A stretch of 64,000 nucleotides of DNA. Source: Pandoraea norimbergensis (GTDB lineage: Bacteria; Pseudomonadota; Gammaproteobacteria; Burkholderiales; Burkholderiaceae). Numbering within the stretch: the stretch's first letter is position 1; each line of letters starts with the position of its first letter. Where the stretch lies: the NCBI RefSeq assembly GCF_001465545.3, contig NZ_CP013480.3, positions 5,456,001 to 5,520,000 of the forward strand. Reading direction: 5' to 3'. The position numbers and the translations under genes are program-made. Of the stretch, positions 62,798-64,000 are shown in pieces. Under the pieces are notes generated by a model that saw only the letters and a program-made list of their open reading frames with translations, did not search any database and was not told the DNA's origin.

Positions 62798-63663
62798 ACG
62801 GCTACGCAGAGCCTCTGCTCATCGACTTTCTCGCCCAACTGGCGCCGCACTGGCGCTTTGCGCTCTTTGCTGCCGTCGGCGTCGTCGCGGGCCTCTTCCT
62901 CGATATCGCCATACGCCGCGTGCCGGTCGCCGTCGAGCTTGCATGGCTGGCGGAGTCGGCCACTGCGGCGAACGCATTCACTTCCTCCACCTCGATCACC
63001 ACGAGTGCGTCCGCCGCGTCCACCGACCATGGCGATACGGATATCCCTTTGGCATCGATCACCGCGCTATCCGCAGAGCGTTTCCAAGCGGTGCCGCTTC
63101 CCGACGCTGCCCCGACACGCCGCTGGCAGTTGTCGCTGCTCACTGCGCTGCTGAGCGTGGCCGTGGCCTGGCGCTTCGGCCCGACCTGGCAGAGCGTAGG
63201 CGCTCTTGGTCTCGTGTGGACGCTGATTACGCTCGCCTATATCGATTTCGACACGCAGTTGCTGCCCGACATCCTCACCTTGCCGCTGCTGTGGGCGGGC
63301 CTGCTCTGTAATCTGGGCCACTGGTTCGCCACGCTCCCTGCTGCGGTGATCGGCGCAGCGGCGGGCTATCTGAGTCTCTGGCTGTTGTACTGGGTCTATT
63401 GGCTGCTGCGGCGCCGCGAGGGCATGGGTTTTGGCGACTTCAAACTCTACGCCGCACTCGGCGCATGGCTCGGATGGGCCTCGCTGTTGCAGATCATGAC
63501 GCTGGCGTGTTTGCTCGCCATCGTGGTGGCCGGCAGCGCCTGGATCGCGGGCCGGCTGCGCCACGACCAGATGTTTCCGTTCGGCGCGTTTCTCGCGGCG
63601 GGGGGTATTGTCACGCTGTTCGGTGGCAACGAATTGATGATGTGGATCGGAGGCACCCCATGA
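62794..63663 (+). CDS. pilD: Prepilin peptidase (A24 family), N-methylase cysteines absent
   Basis: PilD cleaves leader peptides from type IV prepilins and, in most species, methylates the new N-terminus. The 289-aa protein has the catalytic aspartates in [20 protein letters not shown] (D151) and [20 protein letters not shown] (D215), and several membrane helices. The N-terminal region keeps [13 protein letters not shown], but the two CxxC pairs that bind zinc in the methylase part are missing; a Ser/Thr/Ala-rich filler replaces them, and the only Cys in the first 210 residues is C172. The start overlaps the pilC stop (ATGA) and the stop overlaps coaE. Confidence 0.9.
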   Translation: MNGYAEPLLIDFLAQLAPHWRFALFAAVGVVAGLFLDIAIRRVPVAVELAWLAESATAANAFTSSTSITTSASAASTDHGDTDIPLASITALSAERFQAVPLPDAAPTRRWQLSLLTALLSVAVAWRFGPTWQSVGALGLVWTLITLAYIDFDTQLLPDILTLPLLWAGLLCNLGHWFATLPAAVIGAAAGYLSLWLLYWVYWLLRRREGMGFGDFKLYAALGAWLGWASLLQIMTLACLLAIVVAGSAWIAGRLRHDQMFPFGAFLAAGGIVTLFGGNELMMWIGGTP

Positions 63664-64000
63664 CTTACGCCATCGGACTGACCGGCGGCATCGGCAGTGG
63701 CAAGACCACTGTCGCCAACCTGTTCGCCACGCACGGCATCGCCATTATCGACACCGATGCGATCGCCCATGGCATTACCGCACCGGGCGGTGCCGCCATG
63801 CCGGCCATCCGCCGCACGTTCGGTGATGATTTCGTGGCCCCCGACGGCTCGCTCGACCGGGCGCGCATGCGCGAACTCGTCTTCGCCGATGACGATGCAA
63901 AAGCACGTTTGGAGGCCATTACCCATCCGCTGATCCGCACCGAGTGCGAGCGCGCGGCGGCGCAAGCCGAAGGGCCCTATCTGATTTTCGTGGTCCCGCT
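63660..64000 (+). CDS. coaE: Dephospho-CoA kinase, N-terminal part (gene runs off the right edge)
   Basis: CoaE phosphorylates dephospho-CoA to finish coenzyme A synthesis. The 113 codons present begin [22 protein letters not shown] (P-loop GGIGSGKTT at 9-17) and include [12 protein letters not shown], the family's Asp motif, and [19 protein letters not shown]. Its ATG overlaps the pilD stop by 4 bases (ATGA). pilBCD-coaE is a widely conserved order. The C-terminus lies beyond the window. Confidence 0.96.
   Translation, partial: MTYAIGLTGGIGSGKTTVANLFATHGIAIIDTDAIAHGITAPGGAAMPAIRRTFGDDFVAPDGSLDRARMRELVFADDDAKARLEAITHPLIRTECERAAAQAEGPYLIFVVP

Overview
This is core chromosome of a GC-rich betaproteobacterium of the order Burkholderiales, most likely Burkholderiaceae and probably a Pandoraea-like organism. 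The evidence is gene order (fur divergent from bamE; mpl-yqiA-rnb-tonB-aroE-mtgA; aroQ-accB-accC-prmA; rplU-rpmA-obgE-proB; pilB-pilC-pilD-coaE) and protein style (Ala/Lys-rich histone H1-like protein with a WPFPTG tail, a bifunctional malic enzyme, an RNase Sa-like/barstar pair). The genus is inferred from gene order alone. I see no prophage, insertion sequence, integrase, CRISPR array or rRNA operon. There is one tRNA, tRNA-Pro(CGG).

Layout. 1-5.1 kb: 5' part of leuS, then dapB, bamE, fur, an orphan Wzz-like membrane protein and gapA. 5.1-10.5 kb: tkt, a spermidine synthase-like protein, a VOC protein, rsmE and a YidB-like protein. 10.5-14.1 kb: a secreted guanyl-specific RNase with its barstar-type inhibitor, then the malic enzyme. 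14.5-19.9 kb: thiL-pgpA, cinA, pyrF, corA and a MscS channel. 19.9-28.1 kb: a long leftward cluster mpl-yqiA-rnb-tonB-lpxO-aroE-mtgA (peptidoglycan recycling and synthesis, RNA decay, TonB, lipid A hydroxylation, shikimate pathway). 28.2-36.4 kb: a rightward run with a GTP-repeat protein, a TlpA thioredoxin, aroQ-accB-accC-prmA, a zinc-ribbon membrane protein, tpx, a PfkB kinase and a SlyB-like lipoprotein. 36.7-44.3 kb: histone H1-like protein, nrdB, an aldose-1-epimerase-like gene and nrdA; both nrd genes have paired NrdR boxes. 44.3-49.5 kb: ampD, small membrane proteins, a CcsA-like protein, ffh and hpt. 49.5-57.1 kb: MarC, proS, rppH, a CNP1-like lipoprotein, proB, obgE, rpmA and rplU. 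57.4-64 kb: ispB, tRNA-Pro, a CNNM/CBS protein, pilB-pilC-pilD and the 5' part of coaE.

Most genes are housekeeping. The less ordinary items are the RNase/barstar cassette under an AT-rich palindromic leader; two NrdR-box pairs with the same 31-bp register, one of which faces a long nrdB leader holding a possible 45-residue ORF; a ten-copy 9-bp minisatellite encoding (Gly-Thr-Pro)n; a prepilin peptidase without the zinc cysteines; a short PilB with a rewritten zinc loop; and an RNase II-family enzyme with a 90-residue acidic tail whose 3' end overlaps tonB. I found no convincing wholly new multi-gene system here.
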